From JAUIAI01 sp049680625 (GTDB lineage Bacteria > Pseudomonadota > Gammaproteobacteria > Burkholderiales > Burkholderiaceae_E), in assembly GCA_049680625.1 (NCBI GenBank), contig JBAUID010000233.1, positions 1 to 46,363 of the forward strand: a DNA stretch of 46,363 nt. The letters run 5' to 3'. Position 1 is the stretch's first letter, and the number at the start of each line of letters is the position of its first letter. Below, piece by piece: positions 16,131-24,696 of the stretch. Position numbers and translations under genes: made by a program. The notes beneath the pieces are model-generated. The model was given only the letters and a program-made list of their open reading frames with translations, did no database searches and was not told the origin of the DNA.

Positions 16131-18101
16131 TTAATTCAACCCAAGCATCGCAACCGCGTAGGGTGCTAACTCGAACTGCATGGGTATTGAGCCCTCATTA
16201 CTCTGGAAAGCAATTGGGTCGGTGCACGCAGCCTGGAAATTCGATTGATCAAGTACCACACCACGAAGTTGCGCACCAGCGTCAGATTTAATAAGAATTG
16301 GCTTTTTCACAGCCGTCAGATTCGCAATGCATAAATCGATGCCGCCGTCCCGGCCGGCGAATGCCAGGCACTGAACAGCATCTGGCATGGACGATTCGCA
16401 GTCAGCCAACGTGCTGCCAACCCCACGAATCAGTCGACGCAGTACATGATAGGCAGGAAAAACAGCGGTGCCGTTGAACTCATCGAATGCCGGTTGCGGA
16501 TGCTCACCCTTACGGAAGATCAAACCCAAAGGCCCTGTCGGCGCCCCAATTGAAATTGCATCAACACCAGACCGCGCCAGCGTTGCGATATAGCCCAGCA
16601 CCCATGCAGCACCAAACAAGCCTCGCTGACGCGGATCGTGCTTGGTCAGACATACACGTACATTTTCTGGATTTGGGGTCCAGGTAGCGCCATGTGGGTT
16701 GTCACGGCACCCGATGCCGCTCGGACCGACCCGATAAAAGCTATCGCCGATAAATTGACGCGCGGTCGCCACCTGGAAAGGCAATGCTTCGAGGGTTTCC
16801 ATTACCGACCGATCATCTGCCGCGTGCACAATAGGACACGTAGTGTTCTGAACAAAATTCAACTGATCGGTCGGCACGCGTTTACGGTTGAGTTCAGTAA
16901 AGAACGAGAACATACCACCGCCAATTTCTATACCAGGAAAGGCGCTGGCTGCCGCTGCATAGAGCTGATTCAGGTCGGGCGCCGGTGGGCGATCACCACC
17001 AGGCAAGATTGATTTCAAGTCGCCGGTGGGAACAACCGAAATACCTGTAAGAATCAAGCCAGCCTCTTTGACCATTGCGGCCAGATGTGTCAACTCCTGA
17101 GCAAAATCAGCAACACTATCGACAACAACTTCTAACTGGACCTGCGCACCCGTCCGCTCACTCAGTGTCTTATATCCGGTGAGGTGGTCTGGTCCGTGGT
17201 TTTCGCGAGGATCAAAGTGACAAACCAAAAATCGGGGAGCCAAATTAGTTAGAAGATCCGAATGTGCCAGTGCATAAGAGACTTCTTCTGCTGGCACACC
17301 CAAACCAATTGGCGGTAGCACGGCGGCAGACACCTTCCCAATTGATATTTCAATGAAATCTGCCTTGTCATCAGTCTTTGCTTGCGCCACTTCGCCGTCA
17401 AAAGATACTGTCACCGATTGGCGAACAGCTTCCCCGGCCTTCAACGTATACGGCCACGGCAAGATCAGTGGACGAACATAAGTTTTGAAAGACGCATCAG
17501 TCCAGTTTCTGTGGTCTTCCATTTCAAAAGTATCACCCTCCATAAGAACTTTCGCTTTCAACCCCGGCATTACCTCATGAGTCAATGCACGTATGTTCAA
17601 AAATGGTTGCACCGGGTCCACAGCCTCTGGAAACGTTTCGTCGACAGTGGAACCATCGACGTGTTCAACACGAACCCGCTGCCCTGCGACGCCTTTTAAC
17701 GGATGAAGCACAACAAAACCAGTACGGGCGGTTAGAAAATCCGTCGTAGGAACAGCTTCACCAACAAAAACCAATGCCCCATTGGGTTTGCCTTCGACCG
17801 ATGCGTCGTACACAATCTTTTGATCATCGCGCTGGCATACAGCCCGAAACGAAACACTGAATCCGTCACTGCGCTGATCCACAACCAGGTTGGAGATCTC
17901 GGGCACGTAAGTTCCCCAATTCTCGTCACGCACCAGAAAGCCAACGGCACGCAGCACTTCGACGCCATTCACCCGCAGGTAGCGTAGCTGCCCATTGTCA
18001 AATTCCACTGACATCGGACCCGCAGTGAGTATTTTTCCGGGTTGGTCAGGTTGCTCCGTTCCGCATTGGATTACTGCCGCACTTGCTTCGGTGAATGTCA
18101 T
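16131..18101 (-). CDS. apnL: D-apionate lactonase-like protein
   Basis: This is a 656-residue soluble protein. An N-terminal beta-rich part (about residues 1-260) contains FEMEDHRNWTDASFKTYVRP and LILPWPYTLKAGEAVRQSV, which I recognise from D-apionate lactonase (ApnL) family proteins. A TIM-barrel-like middle follows (LLTNLAPRFLVCHFDPRE, LILTGISVVP, VNFVQ-type strands) and then a C-terminal beta domain. ApnL hydrolyses D-apionolactone to D-apionate in apiose catabolism. Translation starts 2 bases after the ABC ATPase stop with GAGGAG overlapping it, so the gene is the last of a sugar ABC importer operon, which supports a role on imported branched sugars or sugar lactones. No apiose dehydrogenase or apionate oxidoisomerase is in view, so the exact substrate is inferred. 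Confidence 0.75.
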   Translation of the reverse strand: MTFTEASAAVIQCGTEQPDQPGKILTAGPMSVEFDNGQLRYLRVNGVEVLRAVGFLVRDENWGTYVPEISNLVVDQRSDGFSVSFRAVCQRDDQKIVYDASVEGKPNGALVFVGEAVPTTDFLTARTGFVVLHPLKGVAGQRVRVEHVDGSTVDETFPEAVDPVQPFLNIRALTHEVMPGLKAKVLMEGDTFEMEDHRNWTDASFKTYVRPLILPWPYTLKAGEAVRQSVTVSFDGEVAQAKTDDKADFIEISIGKVSAAVLPPIGLGVPAEEVSYALAHSDLLTNLAPRFLVCHFDPRENHGPDHLTGYKTLSERTGAQVQLEVVVDSVADFAQELTHLAAMVKEAGLILTGISVVPTGDLKSILPGGDRPPAPDLNQLYAAAASAFPGIEIGGGMFSFFTELNRKRVPTDQLNFVQNTTCPIVHAADDRSVMETLEALPFQVATARQFIGDSFYRVGPSGIGCRDNPHGATWTPNPENVRVCLTKHDPRQRGLFGAAWVLGYIATLARSGVDAISIGAPTGPLGLIFRKGEHPQPAFDEFNGTAVFPAYHVLRRLIRGVGSTLADCESSMPDAVQCLAFAGRDGGIDLCIANLTAVKKPILIKSDAGAQLRGVVLDQSNFQAACTDPIAFQSNEGSIPMQFELAPYAVAMLGLN

Positions 18102-18103
18102 CG

Positions 18104-19225
18104 TTAACTCCTCGCCATTGCCTCCGGAGACAACACGTTTTCGGTTTCCGGATCAATTAAAATAGCGCGATTCATGTCCGCGCATAGCTCAACCCGCTCG
18201 TTCGGAACGGTCACGTCGTGCGATTGCAGTTCCGCGACAACCTCCGCGGTCCCAAGCCTGAACGTCGCGTATGTTCGTGAACCCGTCGGCTGCAACAATT
18301 CAATTAGCGCATCAAAACGTGCCAGGCCGGAGCGGCTGACTTCAGGCTCTCGACTAAAATGTTCGGGACGCAAGCCAAGCAACACCGGCTTATCTCGCCA
18401 CGACAGCAAACTATTCGTTCGTTCGGACGGAACCGCAAACTCTTTACCATCTTCAAGCCGCACACTAAGCCCGCCTGATGTCGCAATTAACGTAGCAGAA
18501 ACAAAATTCATCGCAGGCGAACCCAAAAAACCAGCGACATACTTACTGGCCGGGCGTTCAAACAGCTCCAACGGGGCTCCGGCTTGTTCGATTTTCCCGT
18601 CCCGTAACAATACGATACGATCAGCCATCGTCATTGCCTCAACCTGGTCGTGAGTGACATATATCATCGTGCGATCAAGCTCCCGATGCAGGCGCTTGAT
18701 TTCACTTCGCATTTCATCACGTAACTGCGCATCCAAATTCGATAATGGTTCGTCAAACAAATACAGGCGCGCATCACGAACAACGGCGCGTCCAATCGCA
18801 ACACGCTGTAGCTGCCCGCCCGATAACTGTCTCGGGTGCCGATCGAGCAAATGATCGATACCCAGCATCTTCGCGGCACGTCCAACCTTCGGGCCAATCT
18901 CACTCTTGGGTGTCTTACGAGCTCTTAGTCCAAACGCGATGTTGTCAAAAATAGTCATGTATGGATAAAGCGCATAGTTCTGAAAAACCATGGCTATATC
19001 ACGATCGCGCGGTGGCAAATGATTCACTAAGGCGCCACCAATTTCGATTGACCCTTTGTCTGCAGACTCGAGCCCGGCGATTGTCCTAAGCAAAGTACTC
19101 TTTCCGCACCCGGACTGGCCAACTAATACGGTAAATTCTCCAGCCGGGATCTCCAGGTCAATGCCGCGTACTGCATGAACTTGTCCGTAGTATTTCTCGA
19201 GTCCGGAAATTTTCAGATCAGCCAT
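18104..19225 (-). CDS. sugar ABC transporter ATP-binding protein (MalK/UgpC family)
   Basis: This 373-residue ATPase of a carbohydrate importer has Walker A GQSGCGKST at residues 36-44, a Q-loop MVFQNYALYPYM, signature LSGGQLQR, Walker B LYLFDEPLSNLD and an H-loop VTHDQ. A C-terminal regulatory/TOBE region follows (VLLGLRPEHFSREP, RTYATFRLGTAEVVAEL), as in MalK and UgpC. The MalK-type length and TOBE domain fit a type I oligosaccharide or sugar-derivative importer. It lies between the MalG-type permease (10 bases upstream) and the lactonase-like gene. Confidence 0.95.
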   Translation of the reverse strand: MADLKISGLEKYYGQVHAVRGIDLEIPAGEFTVLVGQSGCGKSTLLRTIAGLESADKGSIEIGGALVNHLPPRDRDIAMVFQNYALYPYMTIFDNIAFGLRARKTPKSEIGPKVGRAAKMLGIDHLLDRHPRQLSGGQLQRVAIGRAVVRDARLYLFDEPLSNLDAQLRDEMRSEIKRLHRELDRTMIYVTHDQVEAMTMADRIVLLRDGKIEQAGAPLELFERPASKYVAGFLGSPAMNFVSATLIATSGGLSVRLEDGKEFAVPSERTNSLLSWRDKPVLLGLRPEHFSREPEVSRSGLARFDALIELLQPTGSRTYATFRLGTAEVVAELQSHDVTVPNERVELCADMNRAILIDPETENVLSPEAMARS

Positions 19226-19235
19226 TTCTTGGTAA

Positions 19236-20069
19236 TTATCCTTTCACAGCACCCAGAGATATTCCGCGCACCAGATACCGCTGAGCAAAAGCAACGGCAA
19301 TAAATATCGGCACCGTCCCAAGAACCGACATCGCCGATATCTTTGCCCAAAAATTAGACTGTCCACCAAAATAATGAGTCACTTGTACGGTATACGTAGT
19401 CACTTCTGTGCGAGTCAAAACCAGGGCAAAGATGAAGTCATTCCACGCAAAGATAAACGTGAAAATTGCAGTAGCAAACAAACCTGCCCGACACATCGGA
19501 AACACCACTTTCCAGATCACCTCCCAGCGGGTGCAGCCGTCAATCATCGCCGACTCTTCCAACGCCAGGGGAATATCGAGCACGTAGCCCCGCATCATCC
19601 AGATAACATACGGCAGGTTAAACGCGGTGTAGAGCAGAATCAATCCGACGTACGTATCCACCAGGCCAAACCATACATACAACAGAAAAATTGGGAAAAC
19701 CACTGCTATCGGCGGAATCATTCGCTGGGAAATTATCCAGTTGGCCAGGTTGTCTCCGCCGGTACGAAAGCGGGCCAGGCTATAGGCGCAAATTGTGCCC
19801 AGAAACATTGCCAGCACCGTGCTCACACTGGCAACAACCAGGCTATTCCACACAGTAACAGCGTCACCATCTTTGAATAGCACGGTATAGCTGTCCAGAT
19901 GAAGCCGACTCGGGAACCACTTTGGTGGAAAGGAGTAGATTTCATCCGGGGTTTTGAATGAAATCATGAATAGCCAGTAAATCGGGAACAAAAATAAAGC
20001 GGTGACCACAACTGCCGCAATAAATCGTATTGTGGTCTGCATCAAATGACGTTGTTGGGCGGATATCAT
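19236..20069 (-). CDS. carbohydrate ABC transporter permease (MalG type)
   Basis: This is a 277-residue inner-membrane permease with six hydrophobic segments. It carries the EAA loop ESAMIDGCTRWEVIWKVVFP, where the permease contacts the ATPase, and an N-terminal segment LFPIYWLFMISFKTPDEIYS typical of MalG/UgpE proteins. Its ATG overlaps the stop of the MalF-type gene by 4 bases (ATGA), so the two permeases are translationally coupled and form the heterodimeric channel. Confidence 0.95.
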   Translation of the reverse strand: MISAQQRHLMQTTIRFIAAVVVTALFLFPIYWLFMISFKTPDEIYSFPPKWFPSRLHLDSYTVLFKDGDAVTVWNSLVVASVSTVLAMFLGTICAYSLARFRTGGDNLANWIISQRMIPPIAVVFPIFLLYVWFGLVDTYVGLILLYTAFNLPYVIWMMRGYVLDIPLALEESAMIDGCTRWEVIWKVVFPMCRAGLFATAIFTFIFAWNDFIFALVLTRTEVTTYTVQVTHYFGGQSNFWAKISAMSVLGTVPIFIAVAFAQRYLVRGISLGAVKG

Positions 20070-20962
20070 CGGCTCAGATTTACTTTTCTGAGTGCCAGCA
20101 TGACAACTATCGACAACAGAACAATAACCAATAACGCGACGGCAGCGGTATAACTTGTCTCGAACTGACGGAAGCCCTGGTTATAGGTAAAAATTGAAAT
20201 AGTCTCAGTTGATGTACCTGGCCCGCCCTTGGTAAGCGCCCAGACGACGTCAAAAAGGCGAAATAGGTCTAACCCACGAATAAGCACGGCAATTGCCATT
20301 ACGGGCCAAATCGCCGGCAGCACAATCTTAAAAAATGTTCGCCACCAGCCGGCCCCGTCAATTGACGCGGCCTCAAGTTGCGACTTATCAACATTCGCAA
20401 GCGCAGCCAGTAGCAACAAGAACATAAACGGCGTCCACTGCCAAATCTCAGCAACCAGGATGGCTGGATAGACCAGGTTAGGGTTAATTGTCCACAGGAT
20501 GGCCGCATCACTGCCAGTGAACCACCCAATTACTTGATTTATAGGCCCAAAGCGATGGTCAAACATCAATGACCAGGTTGCGCCAGCAACTATCGGTGAT
20601 ACGACAACAGGCAATACCAACAGCGCAATGAAAAACTGTCGGCCGGGTAATTTTTCAAGGAATAGTTGTGCCATTCCAAGCCCAAGCAACAGCTCGACTG
20701 GTAAGGCAACAGCAGTGAAAATCAACGTGTGAGCCAATGCCTCCCAGAGTCGGTCATCTTCGAACAACATCTCGTAGTTCAGCCAACCGATAAAATCGGT
20801 TGACGTATCGGTCATTGTAATTCCCTGAAAACTAACGACTAATAAGTAAATCAGCGGGAACAGACCAATAAGCAAAAGCACCAAAATAGCCGGCCAGATG
20901 AGCAAATACTTAAAATTTCGCTCACCATAGCCAGGCCCGGGCGGCGGTGTGGTTGTTGTCAC
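20066..20962 (-). CDS. sugar ABC transporter permease (MalF type)
   Basis: This is a 298-residue inner-membrane permease with six main hydrophobic segments. The EAA loop LEAASIDGAGWWRTFFKIVL is followed by PAIWPVMAIAVLIRGLDLFR. The N-terminus (YLLIWPAILVLLLIGLFPLI) is the usual first span of UgpA/MalF-like proteins without the large MalF periplasmic loop. It follows the binding-protein gene by 67 bases and overlaps the MalG-type gene. Confidence 0.95.
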   Translation of the reverse strand: MTTTTPPPGPGYGERNFKYLLIWPAILVLLLIGLFPLIYLLVVSFQGITMTDTSTDFIGWLNYEMLFEDDRLWEALAHTLIFTAVALPVELLLGLGMAQLFLEKLPGRQFFIALLVLPVVVSPIVAGATWSLMFDHRFGPINQVIGWFTGSDAAILWTINPNLVYPAILVAEIWQWTPFMFLLLLAALANVDKSQLEAASIDGAGWWRTFFKIVLPAIWPVMAIAVLIRGLDLFRLFDVVWALTKGGPGTSTETISIFTYNQGFRQFETSYTAAVALLVIVLLSIVVMLALRKVNLSR

Positions 20963-21029
20963 GAGGACTTGAGCCTATGTTGAACCGTTAACCGGACAGA
21001 AGAGCCGAAGCCCTCCTGTATTCCAGTTA

Positions 21030-22508
21030 TTACTTCGCCATTTTCGGGTAAGCACCTGATTTGGCAGCCCAGGAACTATAAACAGCCTTTTGTTTTTCAA
21101 CACCAACCCGTTTGGTCGCATTGTCCCATTGCTTGGCGACATCATCCAAAATTTTCTTGGGGTCTTCGCCCGTCCACAATCGACTGACACCTTGTCGAAG
21201 TGCTTCTTCGTATTTATCAGTTTGAATAAGTGACAAATCCAGCAAACCGGTTTTTGCGCCCTGCCCTAATGCCGCGAGGTAGTTTTTAGCATCTGGCCAA
21301 AGCTTCAGGTAGCCCGGGTTTGTAAAATGCGAGTCACGGAACGGATCACGCAGCGCATACGGCAATTGAACCCGCTTATTACTGATTTCTTCGCTGTTGA
21401 GCCACTGAATGAACAAATACGCCGCTTCTTTGTTCTTACTTGTTGAAGCCACAGACAACGCAAAGCCAGCCGCCAGTTGCGGGTGGCCACCTGGGGGTAA
21501 CGCGTAGCCAACCTTATCGGCAACCTGAGACTTCGGCACCCAGTCCAGGGCTTTCTCATTGGCCAGATATCCGGCCGCGAAGCGACCATACGGTGGCCAT
21601 GAAATTGTCATTGCGCTTTCACCCTTCAGAAATACGGCTAGATTTTCCACGAAGCCGAATTTCTCCACTCCGGGTGGCATAAAGCGGTTTTCATTACGCA
21701 TTTCAGTGAATACCTTGACACCAACCGGGCTATTGACAGTGGCCTGCATCGTTTTGGCATCAAAAAACTGACCGCCCTCTACTCGAAATCTCTCCTGGAA
21801 CATATACATCGTATACGGTGGTTCACGGAAGAAAGACGCACCGTATACGCCGTCCTTTTTCAACGTATCAGTTAGAAAACTACCGATCTGGTCGAACTGC
21901 TTCCAAGTAGTTGGTGGTGCCAGGTCGTAGCCATGTTTCGCTTTAAAAGCAGTTTTTAAGTCATCACGAGCGAACAAATCTTTTCGATAGAACATTAAAA
22001 AAACATCGCCATCGTCCGGGAATCCGTAGATTTTTCCGTTGACCGTCATTTGATTGTCGCGGTAGGTCGCAGCGATCGTTTTTAGTTCGTCACCATAACC
22101 GTATTTCTTTACGTACGGATCCAGAACCTCCAACGCGCCGGCTTGTGCCAAATCGGGCATCCAGGCTGGAATGACATTAAGTGCATCATAGGCACCTGTT
22201 CCCGCTCGATACTCCTGCATGATTTTTGTAAACATCTCAGCAGTTGGTACTTCGATCACTTTAACCTTACAACCGGTTTCTTTTTCCCATAGCGGCCCTG
22301 AGAAATTAAGCGGATCAAGCGACTGCAGCCCAGCCTCCCAAACGATAGTGATTGTCTGGCCGGTACAAATTTTCTTGGCGGCCTCAACAGCCGTTTGCGC
22401 GGCACTTTGCGCCCAGGCTGTCCCGATCGATGCAACAGTCAGCGTGGCCACTGTCGCTAACGATCTGAAGCGCCTGGCATTGCTTGAAGAAAATAGATAT
22501 TCCGTCAT
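21030..22508 (-). CDS. extracellular sugar-binding protein, family 1
   Basis: This is a 492-residue periplasmic binding protein. The Sec signal spans roughly residues 14-34 (SLATVATLTVASIGTAWAQS). The mature part has the family-1 opening TITIVWEAGLQSLDPLNFSG, LWEKETGCKVKVIEVPTAEM, a central YGFPDDGDVFLMFYRKDLFA and the GESAMTISWPPYG and YLFIQWLNSEE blocks. AAGGAGG lies 7 bases before the ATG. It heads the importer operon (binding protein, MalF, MalG, MalK, lactonase). The substrate is predicted to be a sugar or sugar acid related to the lactonase-like enzyme. Confidence 0.94.
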   Translation of the reverse strand: MTEYLFSSSNARRFRSLATVATLTVASIGTAWAQSAAQTAVEAAKKICTGQTITIVWEAGLQSLDPLNFSGPLWEKETGCKVKVIEVPTAEMFTKIMQEYRAGTGAYDALNVIPAWMPDLAQAGALEVLDPYVKKYGYGDELKTIAATYRDNQMTVNGKIYGFPDDGDVFLMFYRKDLFARDDLKTAFKAKHGYDLAPPTTWKQFDQIGSFLTDTLKKDGVYGASFFREPPYTMYMFQERFRVEGGQFFDAKTMQATVNSPVGVKVFTEMRNENRFMPPGVEKFGFVENLAVFLKGESAMTISWPPYGRFAAGYLANEKALDWVPKSQVADKVGYALPPGGHPQLAAGFALSVASTSKNKEAAYLFIQWLNSEEISNKRVQLPYALRDPFRDSHFTNPGYLKLWPDAKNYLAALGQGAKTGLLDLSLIQTDKYEEALRQGVSRLWTGEDPKKILDDVAKQWDNATKRVGVEKQKAVYSSWAAKSGAYPKMAK

Positions 22509-22749
22509 TTGCTGCCTCCTTTATTTACTTATTTGGAAAAACTCGCTCGCCCGGCAAGATACCGACCTGCCGTTCGATTATTCAGGTCACACCGTTCGCT
22601 CAATACTGGCAGCAATTTCAACATATTCAAAACCTTTCTTCCAGCCGTCTCGCAGGAGAATTAACCAGCCGCTCTGGACGGCGTCTTTTCGGGCACCCCG
22701 ATAGCTACCGACTGATGGATTGGAGGTGTTCCGTCTGGGCCTGCATAGT

Positions 22750-22763
22750 GGTGCGCACGCACC
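22750..22763. promoter_or_regulatory. inverted repeat GGTGCG-CA-CGCACC, operator candidate
   Basis: This is a perfect 6+6 palindrome with a 2-base centre; the outer two bases on each side extend the symmetry with one mismatch (GTGGTGCG / CGCACCGC). It is located in the shared upstream region of the importer and dehydrogenase genes. LacI- and GntR-type regulators of sugar operons bind sites of this shape, but no regulator gene is adjacent. Confidence 0.35.
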
Positions 22764-22785
22764 GCGGCTACGCAGCTGACTATCA

Positions 22786-22802
22786 AAAGCTCGGTGAGCT
22801 TT
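22786..22802. promoter_or_regulatory. inverted repeat AAAGCTC-GGT-GAGCTTT
   Basis: This is a perfect 7+7 palindrome with a 3-base centre, 22 bases downstream of the GGTGCG repeat and about 100 bases before the dehydrogenase ATG. As DNA it is a plausible dimer operator. As RNA it would form a tight hairpin, without a T-run. Confidence 0.35.
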
Positions 22803-22899
22803 CGCGGTACGATCGGCAGCCGTCAGAAATAAAGTGGCCGGGTGGGTTACCGGACTGCGAACTTAACCCAATGACCAACCCGATTGACTTGAGGAAACA

Positions 22900-23808
22900 A
22901 TGCGAACTACACCAATATTAGGTATGGCTGGTCTTGGCACCATGGGTAGTGCTATCGCTACCCGGCTAATTCACGGTGGTCACAGGGTTATCGTTTACGA
23001 CCCGGTTCAAGCCAAAGTATCTGATCTGCTTGCAATCGGTGCAGACGCAGCCGGCTCACTTATTGATTTGGCAAATAAGGCTGACGCCGTTTTCATGTCT
23101 TTGCCGACGCCCCAGGTCGTGCGCCAGGCCAGCATTGGTGAGGAAGGCCTTATTCACGGGAGCCGCGCGAAAACCATTATTGACCTGTCGACAACCGGCA
23201 GAGAAGTCAGCGAAACTGTTGCTACGACTGTCGAAGCCGCCGGAAAGGTATTTATTGACGCGCCGGTTAGCGGTGGGGGCTCTGGTGCTGTCAACGGTAC
23301 GCTGGCGATTATCGCCGCTGGCGCACACGACGTCATCACCGAACTGACGCAGGCGTTTGAGTGCTTCGGACGGCTGTTTATCGTTGGCGACAAACCAGGT
23401 CAGGCGCAGATCCTGAAGGTGATCAACAACATGATTTCTGTCACATCGCTCGCAATCACTTCAGAAGCCATGGTTCTTGGTACAAAAGCAGGGCTCGATC
23501 CGGACGCAATGATCGATGTGTTTAATGCCAGTAGCGGCGGCACCACTTCCAGTACTGACAAGATTCCTAATCACGTACTGACCCGCGGGTTCGACTTCGG
23601 CATGACGGTCGGTTTATCCGCCAAAGATATACGCCTGTGCCTTGAGGAAAGTGACCGTAACGGTGTGCCGATGGTCATTGGCAGCGCGGTGCGTCAGCTA
23701 CTTCACATTACCCGGGACCAATTTGGACCGGAGGTTGATATGACAAACATCATTCGTGTCATTGAGCAGTGGGGACATGTCGAGGTCAAAGGTCGGGCAG
23801 CTGAATAA
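22900..23808 (+). CDS. beta-hydroxyacid dehydrogenase (3-hydroxyisobutyrate / tartronate semialdehyde reductase family)
   Basis: This is a 302-residue NAD(P)-dependent cytoplasmic dehydrogenase. It has the Rossmann motif GLGTMGSAIA at residues 12-21, the substrate motif FIDAPVSGGGSGAVNGTLAI near residue 122, and the catalytic Lys of the KVINNMI helix near residue 178. A C-terminal helical domain contains FDFGMTVGLSAKDIRLCLEE. Length and motifs match HIBADH, GarR and threonate dehydrogenase. GAGGAAAC precedes the ATG. The divergent arrangement with the sugar importer/lactonase operon suggests oxidation or reduction of a hydroxy acid from the same pathway. The exact substrate cannot be told from sequence alone. 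Confidence 0.92.
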   Translation: MRTTPILGMAGLGTMGSAIATRLIHGGHRVIVYDPVQAKVSDLLAIGADAAGSLIDLANKADAVFMSLPTPQVVRQASIGEEGLIHGSRAKTIIDLSTTGREVSETVATTVEAAGKVFIDAPVSGGGSGAVNGTLAIIAAGAHDVITELTQAFECFGRLFIVGDKPGQAQILKVINNMISVTSLAITSEAMVLGTKAGLDPDAMIDVFNASSGGTTSSTDKIPNHVLTRGFDFGMTVGLSAKDIRLCLEESDRNGVPMVIGSAVRQLLHITRDQFGPEVDMTNIIRVIEQWGHVEVKGRAAE

Positions 23809-23840
23809 TGATCCTGACGATATCAAGTGCGTGGCTACAC

Positions 23841-24110
23841 TTAATTGTGCGCCGAGCGTCGCAGAAACAACGTAATGCTGCAGGCCAGCGTTGTAACCAG
23901 CCAGAACAAGAAAAACCCAATGGTATACGCCCCGGCCACGCTGCCGTTCAACACGCCGTTCACCACACGCAACTCAGCCGGATCGACTAACGAAAACAAA
24001 ATACCAACCCCACAAACCGCACCCAGAAAAGCTGGCCACAGCACCTGGAGTGCAATATTTATCGGGGCGTCTGCGTTATTTTCAGAATGATATTGAACCT
24101 CATCATTCAT
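23841..24110 (-). CDS. small two-span membrane protein at the end of the cbb3 cluster
   Basis: This is an 89-residue protein with two hydrophobic segments (LQVLWPAFLGAVCGVGILFS and GAYTIGFFLFWLVTTLACSI) and short polar ends. Its start overlaps the fixH stop by 8 bases, so it is translated from the cbb3 assembly transcript. The family is not recognised. The position suggests a small assembly or stability factor for the oxidase, by inference only. Confidence 0.75.
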   Translation of the reverse strand: MNDEVQYHSENNADAPINIALQVLWPAFLGAVCGVGILFSLVDPAELRVVNGVLNGSVAGAYTIGFFLFWLVTTLACSITLFLRRSAHN

Positions 24111-24678
24111 CAGATGCTACCAATTTTCCGGGTAAGCCTGCCAAAGGCTCTGATGTGATAACAAACTGCTGACCAGTACCGGACGGCAACAACTTTAACA
24201 ATATTGTCTCGCTTACCAGCCGCCAGCCACTGCCGACCGGCTCGATATGCACCCGATATCGCCCAGTAGATATCGGCTTGTCCAGGGTGAACGGATAGGT
24301 ATCGTCTGTCCCTCGCGAAGCGACAACTGTGCGATCCAGTGTTTCCAAAGCAGAGTGAACAAATCGAACACTTAACTTCGCAGGTCGTACGACAATTTTT
24401 TGAGTACCGCCAGAGTCAAGGACAATTTGACCTTTACTTTCTGATACCTCGACCTGGGCCACAAGCCCAAGGGAAGTTGCGAGCTTATCCCTGGAGATGT
24501 CAACGTTAATTGCTTTTCCCTTGCGATAGTAGTCGTCCACAACCATTGCGTTATTGGTTGTAGTCGCCAGCCAGATCATGACAACACCCAGAACCACGGA
24601 AACAAACGGAATGCCCATCAATATCCAGGGCCATGGCTCTTTGTACCAGATCACTGGTGGTTTCGATTCAGTCATCAC
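24103..24678 (-). CDS. fixH: FixH family protein (CcoH)
   Basis: This is a 191-residue protein with one N-terminal membrane span (WPWILMGIPFVSVVLGVVMI) followed by the family motif VDDYYRKGKAIN and a periplasmic beta-rich domain. FixH/CcoH stabilises the assembling cbb3 oxidase and works with CcoI. It lies 18 bases after ccoG. Length is within the family range. Cofactor residues are not expected in this family. Confidence 0.92.
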   Translation of the reverse strand: MMTESKPPVIWYKEPWPWILMGIPFVSVVLGVVMIWLATTTNNAMVVDDYYRKGKAINVDISRDKLATSLGLVAQVEVSESKGQIVLDSGGTQKIVVRPAKLSVRFVHSALETLDRTVVASRGTDDTYPFTLDKPISTGRYRVHIEPVGSGWRLVSETILLKLLPSGTGQQFVITSEPLAGLPGKLVASDE

Positions 24679-24696
24679 TCATCCTTTTTTAATTCA

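Larger units (their letters stand above)
22509..22899. other. 391-bp divergent intergenic region with two inverted repeats
   Basis: This non-coding region lies between the importer operon and the divergent dehydrogenase gene. The open frames crossing it show no recognisable protein. Two perfect inverted repeats stand out, annotated separately. No convincing sigma-70 promoter pair was found, but both flanking genes have good ribosome sites, so promoters for both must lie here. Confidence 0.6.

Noticed and set aside
22484..22921. 145-residue plus-strand frame covering the importer/dehydrogenase intergenic region
   Set aside because: It overlaps the signal-peptide end of the binding-protein gene and the dehydrogenase start, contains the two inverted repeats and has protein-unlike composition.
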